A DNA stretch of 64,000 bases from positions 1 to 64,000 of the forward strand of contig JACOST010000005.1 in assembly GCA_016178705.1 (NCBI GenBank). The letters run 5' to 3'. This document shows, piece after piece, positions 43,871-53,174 of the stretch. The translations under genes were made by a program, and so were the position numbers. Within the stretch, counting starts at the first letter, position 1. Every line of letters begins with the position of its first letter. The notes beneath the pieces were generated by a model, which saw nothing but the letters and a program-made list of their open reading frames with translations, searched no databases and was not told the DNA's origin. This DNA is from Deltaproteobacteria bacterium (GTDB taxonomy: Bacteria > Desulfobacterota > Binatia > HRBIN30 > JACQVA1).

Positions 43871-45103
43871 TCAACGTATCAGGATGGTCACGCACATCGC
43901 CGCGGCGTCAGTCCCAATGGCGCCGCCGCCGTTGTGCGCGAGCGCGACGTGGGCGTGTTCGACTTGGCGCTGGCCGGAGCGGCCTTGCAACTGTTCCGTC
44001 AGCTCGACGATTTGCGCGATGCCGGTGGCGCCGACCGGATGGCCCTTGCGCAGCAATCCACCCGACGTGTTGACCGGGATTTGGCCGCCCAACTTCGTGG
44101 AGCCCGAATCAACGAGCTTGCCGCCCTCGCCCTTCGCGCACAGACCGAGCGATTCATACGCCATCAATTCGGCCGGCGCCGAGGCGTCGTGGCACTCGAT
44201 CACGCTGAGGTCGTTCGGTCCGACGCCGGCTTCGGCGTACGCTTCGCTCGCGCACACCTCGACCGTGCCCGGCTCGTCGCTCCCGTGATCCCATCCGGAA
44301 TGCAATACACTCGACACCACGCGCACGGGGTTCTTGATGCCGAGCGCGCGCGCCTTGCGTTCGCTGATCACCACCACGGCGGCGGCGCCGTCGCCAATCG
44401 GCGAGCACATCGGGCGCGTGAGCGGCTCGGCGATCATCGGCGCGGCCAACACATCGGCCACGCTCATCACCTCGCGGAACTGCGCGCGCCGGTTCATGCT
44501 GCCGTGCAACGAGTTTTTGGCGGCGATGGCGGCGAATTGCTCCACGGTGGTTCCGTAGTGGTGCATGTGGGCGCGCGCCGCCGCCGCGTAGATGTCCATG
44601 AACATCGACCGCTTCTCGCCCGCGCCGGTGCCCGCCGACTCACCCCCCTGCGCCTGCGCGCCCGCGCGGAGCGCTTCCAGCAGCCCGGCCATGATTTCGA
44701 CATCGACCGCCCCGCTGAAGGCCGCGAAGCTCTTGCGCTTGTCGGGGTGGTAGAGCTTCTCGACCCCGAGCGCGAGCACGACGTCGTAGAAGCCCGCCGT
44801 CACCATCGCGCACGCCTGGTTGAGCGCGGTCGACGCACTGGCGCACGCGTTCTCGACGTTGACCACCGGAATGCGGCCGATCCCAATGCTGCGCAGAATC
44901 ACCTGGCCGCGGATGCACTCCTGGCCGGTCACCAGTCCCGCCGCCGCGTTGCCGACGAACGCGGCTTCGAGGTCACGCGCCTCAAGCCCCGCGTCGGCAA
45001 TCGCCGCATGCACCGCTTGCGCACCGAGCGCTTTGAGGCCGGTCTCCATGTGCTTGCCAAACTGGGTCATCCCGACCCCGGCAATCACCGCGTTGAAGCG
45101 CAT
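43871..45103 (-). CDS. Thiolase-family acetyl-CoA acetyltransferase (SCP2-like)
   Basis: A 410-residue thiolase-superfamily protein, closest in style to the lipid-transfer/SCP2-thiolase branch. Active-site Cys C87 in NVENACASAS, and the late SGGLLRKGHPVGATG with the catalytic His. The second Cys of classical thiolases is replaced in a branch-typical way (LAHNGGGAIGTDAA). It would cleave 3-ketoacyl-CoA or condense acyl-CoAs. Co-directional with acyl-CoA dehydrogenase, nitroreductase and ligase (gaps 51 and 13 bp), supporting a beta-oxidation-like pathway. Confidence 0.92.
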   Translation of the reverse strand: MRFNAVIAGVGMTQFGKHMETGLKALGAQAVHAAIADAGLEARDLEAAFVGNAAAGLVTGQECIRGQVILRSIGIGRIPVVNVENACASASTALNQACAMVTAGFYDVVLALGVEKLYHPDKRKSFAAFSGAVDVEIMAGLLEALRAGAQAQGGESAGTGAGEKRSMFMDIYAAAARAHMHHYGTTVEQFAAIAAKNSLHGSMNRRAQFREVMSVADVLAAPMIAEPLTRPMCSPIGDGAAAVVVISERKARALGIKNPVRVVSSVLHSGWDHGSDEPGTVEVCASEAYAEAGVGPNDLSVIECHDASAPAELMAYESLGLCAKGEGGKLVDSGSTKLGGQIPVNTSGGLLRKGHPVGATGIAQIVELTEQLQGRSGQRQVEHAHVALAHNGGGAIGTDAAAMCVTILIR

Positions 45104-45154
45104 GACAGCATCCTTTCCTTCACCTGATCCGAAAGCTCCTTCTCGCCCCGCACC

Positions 45155-45943
45155 TCAGATCAGCCCATGTCCTTTGATCCCGAGCGCATGCTTCAAGTAG
45201 TTGAGTTCCTCTTCGCGCCACGGCTGCGGCGCCGGACTTTGGATCATGCCGTCGTCTTTCAATTCGTCGACTACCTTCTCGCTGCGCGGGAACGGCTTGC
45301 CGTAGCGATTCAGGTGGAAGAGTTTTTCGAACGGTTGCCGCGGACGCTGGCCGCCAGCGTCGGGACTCTCGGCCGGATAGCCGACGGTCTGCAGCAGCAA
45401 CACCCGGCAGGTGTCCGGCAAGCCAAGGTTGCTGCGAATCTGATCGAGATTGGGCGACCCCAGGCAGCATGTGCCGAGCCCTTGTTCGAACGCCATCAAC
45501 GTCGCCTGGGCGATGCCTTGGCCGCAATCGACTTCACCCAAGCCGGGCTGCTTGAGCCCTTCACGAATCGAATCGAAGATCGGGATGAGCTGCGTTTCCA
45601 GCGCCTCTTTCTTGCCATCACCGAAGCCGAGTGCGCCGGCGGCGAGCAACTCGCGCAAGCGGTTCGATTGATCGTCAACTGCGGCGGTGTCGATGTACCA
45701 GACGATGACCACCGGGGCGAGGCGGATCTGGAAACCCGCGATCGGTGCGACCAGTGAGTCGACCACGTCCTTCGGCGCGCTATCGCGGAACACCACGACC
45801 GCACGCAAGCTGCCGACGTTGCCCCAGTGCGACGCCAGCCTCGCGGCTTCGAGCATGCGTTGAATTTTCTCCGGCTCGACCGGCTTGTACGGCAGGAGAA
45901 ATCGAATCGAGCGGCGCCGGCCGATGACTTCTCTGAGTTCCAT
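45155..45943 (-). CDS. Nitroreductase-family protein
   Basis: A 262-residue FMN-binding nitroreductase-fold protein: ELREVIGRRRSIRFLLPYKPVEPEKIQRMLEAARLASHWGN at the N-terminus (RRSIR phosphate contacts), GEVDCGQGIAQATLMAFEQGLGTCCLG for the dimer-FMN region, and VLLLQTVGYPAESPD. Longer than classic NfsB, with a C-terminal PWREEELNYLKHALG tail. It may reduce nitro compounds, quinones or enones. ATG 45943 follows GGAGGAGG; the frame is open upstream into the dehydrogenase gene, which I do not use. Embedded in the CoA operon, so the substrate may be an acyl-CoA-derived compound. Confidence 0.9.
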   Translation of the reverse strand: MELREVIGRRRSIRFLLPYKPVEPEKIQRMLEAARLASHWGNVGSLRAVVVFRDSAPKDVVDSLVAPIAGFQIRLAPVVIVWYIDTAAVDDQSNRLRELLAAGALGFGDGKKEALETQLIPIFDSIREGLKQPGLGEVDCGQGIAQATLMAFEQGLGTCCLGSPNLDQIRSNLGLPDTCRVLLLQTVGYPAESPDAGGQRPRQPFEKLFHLNRYGKPFPRSEKVVDELKDDGMIQSPAPQPWREEELNYLKHALGIKGHGLI

Positions 45944-45963
45944 GACCCTCCTCCGGTTCTGGG

Positions 45964-47169
45964 TTAGAGTTTCGCCGCACCCACGATACTGAGCACGTCG
46001 TTGCACCCATCTTCGATCATCGACGCGCGCGCGTCGCGCAGCATCTTCTCGATCGGGTACTCGCGGGTGAGGCCGTTACCACCGAAGACCTGCAGCGCCG
46101 CGCTCGCGACTTCGAAGGCGGTGTTGGTGCAGAACACTTTCGATGCGATCGAGTACTGCACCAGCGGCGGGTTGGTGCTGTTGTAGAGCATCACGCGCCA
46201 GGCCAGCGAGCGGGCGGCTTCCACCTGCATGAACATCTTGAACAAGCGCGCCTTGACGCTCTGGTGCTCGATGATCGGCACGCCGCCCTGGACGCGCTCC
46301 TTGGCGTACGCCAGCGCGAGTTCGAGCGCGGCACGGCCGAGGCCGACGAAAATTGCGCCCATCGAGGCATTCGCCATCGTCAGCACGGCCTCGACGACCA
46401 TCGCATAGGCGTCGGGGCCGACGATCATGTAGTCCGCCGATATGCGCACGTGGTCGAAGAATATCTCGCCCTGGTTGAGCGCGCGCTGACCGAGTTTGTC
46501 GAGCGGTTTGCCGCGCGAGACGCCGGGCAGGTCGAGCGGCACAAGACACACGCCGCCACCCTTGAAACCCTGGCTCGGGTCGACAGTGCAGAACAGCGTC
46601 GCCACCGTCGCGATGGTGCCGTCGGAAACCCACGCGGACTTCTGCCCATTGATGACGAACTCGTCGCCGTCGCGCAGCGCAACACAATTGGCTTTGAGTT
46701 TGGGATCGCCAAAGTGGCGCTCGGTCACCGTCAGTGAATCGCTGCCGTGATCGGGCTCGGTGACCGCCCAACACCCGATGTCCCGGTTCTCCGCGGTGCC
46801 GAAGCGTTCCATCAGCGCCGGGCGCGCCGACATCTGCGCGAACATCTTGTGAAAGCCGGCAACGCCGAGACTGATGGCGAGACCCGCGTCGCCCCAGCCG
46901 AGTTCCTCACAGACGAGAAAGCGCAAGCGCGAGCGCTCCAGCGGCGTCAGCTCGGGGCCGGCGTAGTCCAGCACATCGAGATCGAGCTCACGGTGCTGCC
47001 GAAAGACATCCCAGAGCACTGAGCCCGGCGCGATCACGTCGGCCGGATCCGGCAAACGATCCAACGCTATACCGGCGGGACGCATTACCTTCTCAGCGAA
47101 CCGGCGCGCGCTGTCACGGATCTCCCGCTCCTGGTCGGTGAGGGTCACTTCGATATCAGCCAAGGGCAT
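45964..47169 (-). CDS. Acyl-CoA dehydrogenase
   Basis: A 401-residue flavoprotein of the acyl-CoA dehydrogenase family, catalysing alpha,beta-desaturation of an acyl-CoA. Features: N-terminal helical domain (TLTDQEREIRDSARRFAEKV), FAD-binding beta domain with CWAVTEPDHGSDSLT and INGQKSAWVSDGTIAT, and a C-terminal helical domain ending LQVFGGNGLTREYPIEKMLRDARASMIEDG. The catalytic Glu is expected in the last segment (IEDG). First gene of the four-gene run. Start ATG 47169 has GGAGG at good spacing. Its electron acceptor (ETF) is not in the window. Confidence 0.95.
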   Translation of the reverse strand: MPLADIEVTLTDQEREIRDSARRFAEKVMRPAGIALDRLPDPADVIAPGSVLWDVFRQHRELDLDVLDYAGPELTPLERSRLRFLVCEELGWGDAGLAISLGVAGFHKMFAQMSARPALMERFGTAENRDIGCWAVTEPDHGSDSLTVTERHFGDPKLKANCVALRDGDEFVINGQKSAWVSDGTIATVATLFCTVDPSQGFKGGGVCLVPLDLPGVSRGKPLDKLGQRALNQGEIFFDHVRISADYMIVGPDAYAMVVEAVLTMANASMGAIFVGLGRAALELALAYAKERVQGGVPIIEHQSVKARLFKMFMQVEAARSLAWRVMLYNSTNPPLVQYSIASKVFCTNTAFEVASAALQVFGGNGLTREYPIEKMLRDARASMIEDGCNDVLSIVGAAKL

Positions 47170-47298
47170 CGCGCGACCTCCCGCTGACGGCCAGCCTACC
47201 CGCCGCTAGGGCGAGTGATATGACCTCGGTCAGCGCTCAGATTGATGGGCCGCAGCCGAGTGGCGCCCCGCAGCGCGAGATTGCTCATCGCTGGCGCC

Positions 47299-48006
47299 TC
47301 AGGTTTCCGCTTCGTCGTAGCTGGCGACGCGCGAGAGCTTATCGGCGTCGGCGATCACGATGTCGCGGCGCTCGATGCCGATGACGTGTTTCTTCTTCAG
47401 CTTCGCCAGCAGTCGGATGGCGGTTTCGGTGGAGACCCCAACCATCTCGGCGAGCTCGCGGCGAGTGTAGCGGAGCTGGAGGCGTTTGCCCGACTCCAAG
47501 TCGCCGGTCGCGCGCGCGAGTTGCACCAGCAAACCCGCCAAGCGGCTTTCCGCGCCTTTGAGTGCGAGGTCGCGCACTTTGCGCCGAGCCAGGGCCAACT
47601 CCGCGCTGAGCGCGGCGATCAGGCGCACGCCCGTCATCGGCTGCTTCTGCAGAAAAGCGACCAATCGATCGCGTTGGAGAAAGCACAGTTGCGATTCGGT
47701 GATCGCCTCCGCCGACACCGACAAGCGCTGATCGCCATTCAGCGGCAGCTCCCCCAACACGGCGCCAGGGCCGGCGACCTCGAGGATGTGATCGCGGCCG
47801 AAACGATCGGAGTGATACAGCTTCACCAACCCGTGGCAGACCAAGTAGAGACCGGTGGTCGGGCTGCCCTCGGTGAACAGCACCTGCCGCGGCTTGTAAA
47901 TCGCCGTGGTGCCGGCCGCGCGAAATTCATCGAGCGCTTCCGCCGACAGATCACAGATCCAACCTTGGTGACGGACCGGGCACGCTTCGCATTGAATCTT
48001 GCGCAT
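47299..48006 (-). CDS. Crp/Fnr-family transcriptional regulator
   Basis: A 235-residue regulator with an N-terminal cyclic-nucleotide/cNMP-like beta-roll (TGLYLVCHGLVKLYHSDRFGRDHILEVAGPGAVLGEL) and a C-terminal winged helix with RRELAEMVGVSTETAIRLLAKLKKKH, the recognition-helix pattern of the family. Cysteines C6, C9 and C18 (CEACP...IC) plus the VCHG cysteine hint at an FNR-like Fe-S sensor, but the spacing differs from E. coli FNR. The ATG at 48006 follows GGAGGTG. It lies 129 bp upstream of the acyl-CoA dehydrogenase operon on the same strand and could control it. Confidence 0.9.
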   Translation of the reverse strand: MRKIQCEACPVRHQGWICDLSAEALDEFRAAGTTAIYKPRQVLFTEGSPTTGLYLVCHGLVKLYHSDRFGRDHILEVAGPGAVLGELPLNGDQRLSVSAEAITESQLCFLQRDRLVAFLQKQPMTGVRLIAALSAELALARRKVRDLALKGAESRLAGLLVQLARATGDLESGKRLQLRYTRRELAEMVGVSTETAIRLLAKLKKKHVIGIERRDIVIADADKLSRVASYDEAET

Positions 48007-48169
48007 GGGAGCACCTCCCCGTTGTGTCCCAAGCATTACCGCACATCGCGTTCCGTGCCGGCGGGGCGCCGAGAAGGCTGACTTTTGACGTGTCCGCCGG
48101 TGTCACTACATCAGAAATGGGAAGCCGTAATCCGAACGCTGCGAATGGGTAGCGCCGGAGGTCCGATCT

Positions 48170-49312
48170 TCATCCTGTGGCGAACCGAGCAGGAGCCAGC
48201 AGCGCGGCATCGAAGCGCTCGGTGCGACCGTCGAGCAGAAGCTCGGCGGCGATCCGGCCAACAGCGGGGCTGGTCTCGATGCCGCAACCGCCCTGCCCCG
48301 CCAGCCAGAAGAATCCCTTCACCCGCGGATCCTCGCCGACCACGAGTACGCGATCGGGTGCGAAGGTGCGGAGGCCCGCCCAAGTGCGCCGCAGTGTCTT
48401 CGGCGCCAGACGCGGCGCCACCTTCGCCAGACGCGCGACGGCTTCGGCCACGACCAACTCATCGGGTGTGGCGTCGCACGGTTCCATCGGGTCCTCGTCC
48501 ATCGGACTCGCCAGCAAGCCAGCCGATTCGGGCGAGAAGTAAAGATGATGCGACTCGTTCGCCACTAGCGGCCAGCCGCGCACGTCGAGGTCGGCGGGAG
48601 CGGCAAAGGTGATGATGGTGCGGCGCCGCGGAGTGAGCGCAATCGGCGTCGCGCCGGCGAACGCACCGATTTGCGCCGCCCACGCACCGGCGGCGTTGAC
48701 GATCCACTTCGCCTGCAATTCGCCATCGTTGGTCACCACCGATCGCGCACGTCCGCTTTCCACGCGGATACCGCGCACCTCCACCCCGCAGCGACGTTGG
48801 GCGCCGCGCTGTCCGGCGTGACGAAGATAGCTCCAGAGCAGTTCGTGAACGTCGAGATGTCCGTCTTCGGGCAGGAACACGCCGCCATCGAAGCAGTCGA
48901 CCGCCAGCACGGGTATACGGGCGAGCACCTCCGACACCGACAGCGATTCCACTACCGTACCGCGACTACGCAGCAGCGGCAGGGCCTGCTGCACCGCGCT
49001 CCACGCTGGTTCTTGGAATGTGATTAGGATTCCGGCCGCGCGCAGCAACGGATGCTCGGAGAAACCGCTCGGCGGATGGCGGAAGAACGCCGCGCCCAGC
49101 GCCTTGAGTTCTTGCAACGCGGGAATCGGATCCCACTCGACGAGCGATGCCGCGCTACGGCCGGTGGTGTGATAGCCCGGCTGCGATTCGCGCTCGATGA
49201 GAAGGATGTCGCTCATCCCCTTCTCAGTCAGAAAATACGCCAGCGACGCCCCGGCAATGCCGCCGCCGATGATGATGACTTCAAAACGATCCCGGCTCTG
49301 CACGATCGACAT
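48170..49312 (-). CDS. FAD-dependent oxidoreductase (DAO/glycine-oxidase family)
   Basis: A 380-residue FAD enzyme of the DAO superfamily. The Rossmann motif IIIGGGIAGASLAYFL is at residues 13-28, and the C-terminal GFFWLAGQGGCGIETSPAVG is the second FAD block. GRSAASL and TPRRRTIITF are family turns. It would oxidise an amino acid, sarcosine or 2-hydroxyacid. It lies at the far end of the regulator/CoA region and is divergent from the amidohydrolase at 49425, with 112 bp between starts. Confidence 0.93.
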   Translation of the reverse strand: MSIVQSRDRFEVIIIGGGIAGASLAYFLTEKGMSDILLIERESQPGYHTTGRSAASLVEWDPIPALQELKALGAAFFRHPPSGFSEHPLLRAAGILITFQEPAWSAVQQALPLLRSRGTVVESLSVSEVLARIPVLAVDCFDGGVFLPEDGHLDVHELLWSYLRHAGQRGAQRRCGVEVRGIRVESGRARSVVTNDGELQAKWIVNAAGAWAAQIGAFAGATPIALTPRRRTIITFAAPADLDVRGWPLVANESHHLYFSPESAGLLASPMDEDPMEPCDATPDELVVAEAVARLAKVAPRLAPKTLRRTWAGLRTFAPDRVLVVGEDPRVKGFFWLAGQGGCGIETSPAVGRIAAELLLDGRTERFDAALLAPARFATG

Positions 49313-49424
49313 TGGACACTGGCGGGCGACCCGCGGTCAAGTCGTGCGCCGAGCTGGGCACCGACCTGGCTTGACGCGTAGCCCTGTCAGAGCGTACACG
49401 GGGCTCCTTTCAGGAGCGCCACTC

Positions 49425-50186
49425 GTGTCGGAGCCCTTTAGCGAAACCGCTAGCATCGACTACCCGATCATCGACGCCGACGCGCATGTGTATGAACCAC
49501 CCGGCGTGTGGCAGGAACGCGTCCCGGCGCGACTGCGGGCCCTGGCTCCAAAAGTGATGCGCGGCGACGACGGTGACGTGTGGCTGTTCAACGACGGCGA
49601 GCGCGTGCGGCCGATCGGTCTGATGGCGGCGGCGGGCGCGAGCTATCTCGATTTCCGACCGTCGGGCCTGACCTACGAAACCATCCGCCCCGGTCACTTC
49701 GAGGCAACCGCGCGGCTCGCTGATATGGACGTCGACGGCATCGCCGCGCAGTTGCTCTATCCGAGTGTCTGCGAAGAGGGTCCGCGCATGTTCGGCGATG
49801 ACCGCGCGCTGCAACTCGCCTGCGTGCGCGCCTACAACGAATGGATCCTTGAATTCTGCAGCGCCGCGCCCGATCGTCTCTTCGGCCATGCGATCATGCC
49901 GTCAACCGGAGTCGCCGATACGGTTGCGGAGTTCGACTGGGCGCTGCAACGCGGCTTCGCGGGCGTGCTGATTGCGGCCTTTCCCAACGGCTCGGTCGAA
50001 CCAACCACCGACGACGATCCGTTCTGGGCGCGGGCGCAAGAAGCCGGGGTTCCAGTCGCGCTGCACATCGGCAGCTTCCACGCCGACGGGCCGGTCAAGC
50101 GCCGCCGCTTCGAACCGACTGCGGTGCTACCGCGCGCCTGTATCAGCAAATCCGGCGCGAACACCGTGCCGCTGGTGCGCGCATGA
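49425..50186 (+). pseudogene. Amidohydrolase family protein, N-terminal half of a split gene
   Basis: The first 253 residues of an amidohydrolase/ACMSD-like TIM-barrel protein: metal-site DADAHVYEPPGVWQERVP, MDVDGIAAQLLYPSV, then HIGSFHADGP. It stops with a TGA at the sequence NTVPLVRA just where homologues continue into (D)MIFTGLFERFP. The next frame takes up that exact text from ATG 50183. A one-base deletion in GCGC(A)ATG explains it. Start GTG 49425 has AGGAG at normal spacing. Read together the two halves make one complete enzyme. Confidence 0.8.
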
Positions 50187-50599
50187 TCTTCACCGGGCTG
50201 TTCGAACGCTTCCCGCGTTTGCGCGCGCTGTTAGTCGAGGCGAACATCGGCTGGATTCCGGCGATGCTCGAACAGGCCGACGACATGTTCTTACGCTACC
50301 GCTGGTTCACCGACACCGCGCAGAGTTTGCCGACGATGCCGAGCCGCGTCTTTCACCGCAACTTCTGGGCGACGTTCATGATCGACACCGTCGGCATAGA
50401 ACTGCGCCACCGCCTCAACCTCGATCACCTCATGTGGTCGACCGACTATCCCCACACCGGTACCGACTGGCCGAACAGTCGCACAACCATCGCGCGCGTG
50501 TTCCGCGGCGTGGCGCGCGACGACGTCAAGAAGATGTTGCACACCAACTGCAAGCACCTCTACGGGCTCCAGCGGATTCCCGATCGCCTCGCACCATGA
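50183..50599 (+). pseudogene. Amidohydrolase family protein, C-terminal half of the split gene
   Basis: 138 residues continuing the preceding gene: MIFTGLFERFPRLRALLVEANIGWIPAMLEQADD, the LMWSTDYPHTGTDWPNS metal-site Asp region, and the last helices. The ATG overlaps the first half's stop (ATGA), so ribosomes could reinitiate and make two chains. Alternatively it is simply the product of a frameshift. Its TGA overlaps the start of the next SDR gene (ATGA). Confidence 0.78.
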
Positions 50600-51375
50600 T
50601 GCTGCAGGGCAAGACCGCGGTGGTGACCGGCGCCGGCTCGGGGATCGGCCGTGCGATTGCGCTGCGTTTCGCGCGCGAAGGCGCCCGCGTGGTAGTGGCC
50701 GGTCAGCGCCGGGCGCGTCTCGAGGAAACCATTCGCCTCATCGAGGCAAACGGGAACCTCGCGCGCGCCGTGATCTGCGACGTGGCCGACGCGGCGCAGG
50801 TGCGGCAACTCATGCACGAGACGGTCGCGGCGTTCGAGCGCATCGACATCTTGGTCAACAACGCAGCCAAGAACCGGCCTGATGACCCGGTGTCTGAACG
50901 CGTCGCCGAGTTACCCGAAGCGTGGTGGGCGGCAACGCTCGATGTCAATCTCACCGGGGCCTTCCTGTGTTGCAAGTACGCGTTGCTGCAGATGACCGCA
51001 AGCGGCGGCGGTTGCATCCTCAACACCGCTTCGACTTCGGGATTGGCCGGCAACTGGAATCAGGGCGCGTATGTGGCGTCGAAGCACGGCCTGGTCGGCC
51101 TCACGCGATCGATCGCACTCGACTACGCCGCGCAGAAGGTCCGCGCCAACGCGATCTGTCCGGGCTTCATCGAAACCGAGCGCTCGATCAAGTTCTCCGC
51201 GCTCTATCGCGGCGATGATTGGCAGACCAAAAAACTGGGGGACATTCCGCTCGGCCGCTTCGGTCAGCCGGAAGAAGTGGCAAGTCTCGCCGCCTTCCTC
51301 GCATCAGACGATGCCGCGTACATCACCGGCGCGGTGATCCCCATCGACGGCGGCACCGCCGCGCGCCGCGGCTAG
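50596..51375 (+). CDS. SDR-family oxidoreductase
   Basis: A 259-residue classical [18 protein letters not shown] for the cofactor, [26 protein letters not shown] with the catalytic Ser, and [14 protein letters not shown] with Tyr and Lys. C-terminal [14 protein letters not shown] 50596 overlaps the stop of the split amidohydrolase; ATG 50599 is the next codon. It probably belongs with the amidohydrolase. It converges with the nucleotidyltransferase gene, whose end overlaps its stop. Confidence 0.92.
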   Translation: MMLQGKTAVVTGAGSGIGRAIALRFAREGARVVVAGQRRARLEETIRLIEANGNLARAVICDVADAAQVRQLMHETVAAFERIDILVNNAAKNRPDDPVSERVAELPEAWWAATLDVNLTGAFLCCKYALLQMTASGGGCILNTASTSGLAGNWNQGAYVASKHGLVGLTRSIALDYAAQKVRANAICPGFIETERSIKFSALYRGDDWQTKKLGDIPLGRFGQPEEVASLAAFLASDDAAYITGAVIPIDGGTAARRG

Positions 51376-51872
51376 TGCGCCTTCCGCTGCTCGATGAGAC
51401 GCGCCAAGAAGGCACGGTCGAGCTTGTCCTTCTCGCGATACGTGTCTTTCATCCGCAAGAGCAGCTCGGGGTTCGCGAACGGGATAGAAACACCGTCGAC
51501 CGCGACGATATCTACGTGCCTGCGGGCCTCTTCGTACGCGATTCCGCACGCCGCCTTCATGAGGTCGACGACGATCTCATCGGCCACGCGTACCACAGCG
51601 TAGCGGTCGAGATCGTCGGAGGCCACGTCACGAACGGCTTGATCCGGTAGCTTCATCAGTGCCCGCCGCACGCGTTCTTGATTTGTCGGGGAGACGTCGA
51701 TCAGTAGATCGATATCTCCCGTGGCCCGCGGGAAGCCGACCTGAATCACGGCCATGCCGCCAATGACCACGTACGCTGCGTCCGCCGCGTTCAGATCTCG
51801 GCACAGCGCGACGAGATCCGCTAGGAGCGGGGGGCGTGCTTCCGGGGCCTCGTCAGCATCGTCAGAGACCAT
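51372..51872 (-). CDS. Nucleotidyltransferase-fold protein (MNT/AbiEii-like)
   Basis: A 166-residue protein with the minimal nucleotidyltransferase pattern: VIGGMAVIQVGFPRATGDIDLLID, GG at 38-39 and D53-x-D55, and a third acidic position in ADEIVVDLMKAA. The rest is helical (RMKDTYREKDKLDRAFLARLIEQ). Proteins of this group act as antitoxins or toxins that transfer nucleotides to proteins or tRNA (as in AbiE or MNT/HEPN pairs). Its upstream neighbour is a small 80-residue gene overlapping by 52 bp, which supports a two-gene module. Confidence 0.82.
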   Translation of the reverse strand: MVSDDADEAPEARPPLLADLVALCRDLNAADAAYVVIGGMAVIQVGFPRATGDIDLLIDVSPTNQERVRRALMKLPDQAVRDVASDDLDRYAVVRVADEIVVDLMKAACGIAYEEARRHVDIVAVDGVSIPFANPELLLRMKDTYREKDKLDRAFLARLIEQRKAH

Positions 51873-52063
51873 GCGTCGCTCTCTTCGAAACTTGCGAAGC
51901 GATGCACTCCCTTGGGGACGAATGGCTTGTCACCGCGGAGACGCAGTGCGAGCTCAAGCAGGCCCGCGGTGGCTGCAAGCCCGCCTCGCCACTGTCGCCG
52001 TCCGACAACCTTCATAGGCAGCTCATCGCTCGGGAAAGGAATTCGTCGCGAATCGGCCGTCAT
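51821..52063 (-). CDS. Small partner of the nucleotidyltransferase
   Basis: An 80-residue protein: MTADSRRIPFPSDELPMKVV then LLELALRLRGDKPFVPKGVHRFASFEESDAW and a basic C-terminus. The phrase PKGVHRF(x)SFEE(A/S)DAW is a recurring feature of small proteins encoded just before nucleotidyltransferases. It overlaps the transferase start by 52 bp. Function as an antitoxin or a targeting partner is inference. Confidence 0.6.
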   Translation of the reverse strand: MTADSRRIPFPSDELPMKVVGRRQWRGGLAATAGLLELALRLRGDKPFVPKGVHRFASFEESDAWSLTMLTRPRKHAPRS

Positions 52064-52233
52064 GCGAAACGCATAGTATCACACACCCGCCAAGTCGAGC
52101 CAGGCATAGCGACTCCACAGAAACTCGTGCGTACGCCGGGTGCGATGTGGTAAGCCGCTACCACCATGCCCAAATCGGAACGGGGCCTCGGTGCGCTGAT
52201 GGAAACACTCGCAGCCGCGTGGCGGATCACTCG

Positions 52234-52794
52234 ATGCCAAGCGTGACCCACGACGGACAGCGCTGGAGCAACGCCGAGCGCGATCGCGTGGAGCTGCTGC
52301 CGTACGACCCGAGCTGGCCAGCGCTGTTCGCTGCGGAAGCCGCGGCACTACGCGCGCAGCTCGGGGAATTCGCGCCGCTCGTCATTGAACACGTCGGCAG
52401 CACCGCGGTTCCCGGTCTCGCCGCCAAGCCGATCATCGACATTGTGCTGATCGGGCCGGACACCGCTGCCTGGCCCAGGCTCATCGAGCCGATCCAAGCG
52501 CTCGGCTACGTGTACTGGGCCGACAATCCGCGGCGGGATCGGCTGTTCTTCGTCAAGGGCATGCCGCCGTTTGGCACCCGCCGCACGCATCACGTTCACG
52601 TGCGGCTGCCCGACGACGCGCAGGCCATGCTGCGTTTCCGTGACCATCTGCGCGCGCACGCCGACGTCGCCGCGCGCTACGCCGCACTCAAGTACGAACT
52701 GGCCGCGCAGAATCCCACCAATCGCGATGCCTACACGGCAGCGAAGACCGATTTTGTCAGTGAAGTGCTGCGCTATGCGGCGCCGGCGCGCTGA
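52234..52794 (+). CDS. GrpB/UPF0157 family protein
   Basis: A 186-residue GrpB-like nucleotidyltransferase-fold protein: VELLPYDPSWPALFAAEAAALRAQLGE, VIEHVGSTAVPGLAAKPIIDIVLIG with GSTAVPGL..KPIID, and RTHHVHV. The family is widespread, sometimes fused to dephospho-CoA kinase; its role is unclear. ATG 52234 was chosen for family fit; the frame is open another 29 codons upstream. Confidence 0.88.
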   Translation: MPSVTHDGQRWSNAERDRVELLPYDPSWPALFAAEAAALRAQLGEFAPLVIEHVGSTAVPGLAAKPIIDIVLIGPDTAAWPRLIEPIQALGYVYWADNPRRDRLFFVKGMPPFGTRRTHHVHVRLPDDAQAMLRFRDHLRAHADVAARYAALKYELAAQNPTNRDAYTAAKTDFVSEVLRYAAPAR

Positions 52795-52820
52795 ATTGCT
52801 GAAACGGAAATCGACCGGCA

Positions 52821-53174
52821 ATGATCTCGTCTGCGCTACGACTGTCGATGGTTGGACTCGCGCTGATGCCGTCATACATCATGGCACAGCCGCCGCCGGC
52901 ACCGGATCCACCAAAATATCGGATGGAGCTGGTCTATGTTTTCGACGGTGACAAACCGGAGTATCTGTTCGTCATCGGCAACTCGGGTTTCAAGTCCGTG
53001 GCGTCGCTGAAGCAGTTCCTGGCGACGTTGCCGCCCGGCTCGACGCTCGAATGGGCACCCGGATGCGAACGGTTCGGTGGCGAGCCGCTCTTGTCGTCTG
53101 AAGAGGACATGGCAGCCTTCAAATCGTTCTGCGCGGAGAAGCAAATCCGTTTCATCCTCAAGCCCTCGGGCTAA
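52821..53174 (+). CDS. Exported small hypothetical protein
   Basis: A 117-residue protein with a signal peptide (MISSALRLSMVGLALMPSYIMAQ). The mature part has a beta-alpha-beta look: MELVYVFDGDKPEYLFVIGNSG, then SLKQFLATLPPGSTLEWAPGC, then a short C-terminal strand. Two Cys could form a disulfide. No family recognised. It follows grpB by 26 bp. Confidence 0.65.
   Translation: MISSALRLSMVGLALMPSYIMAQPPPAPDPPKYRMELVYVFDGDKPEYLFVIGNSGFKSVASLKQFLATLPPGSTLEWAPGCERFGGEPLLSSEEDMAAFKSFCAEKQIRFILKPSG

Noticed and set aside
43754-45127. 457-codon plus-strand frame
   Set aside because: Antisense to the thiolase gene, whose active-site Cys and GHPVGATG are clear.
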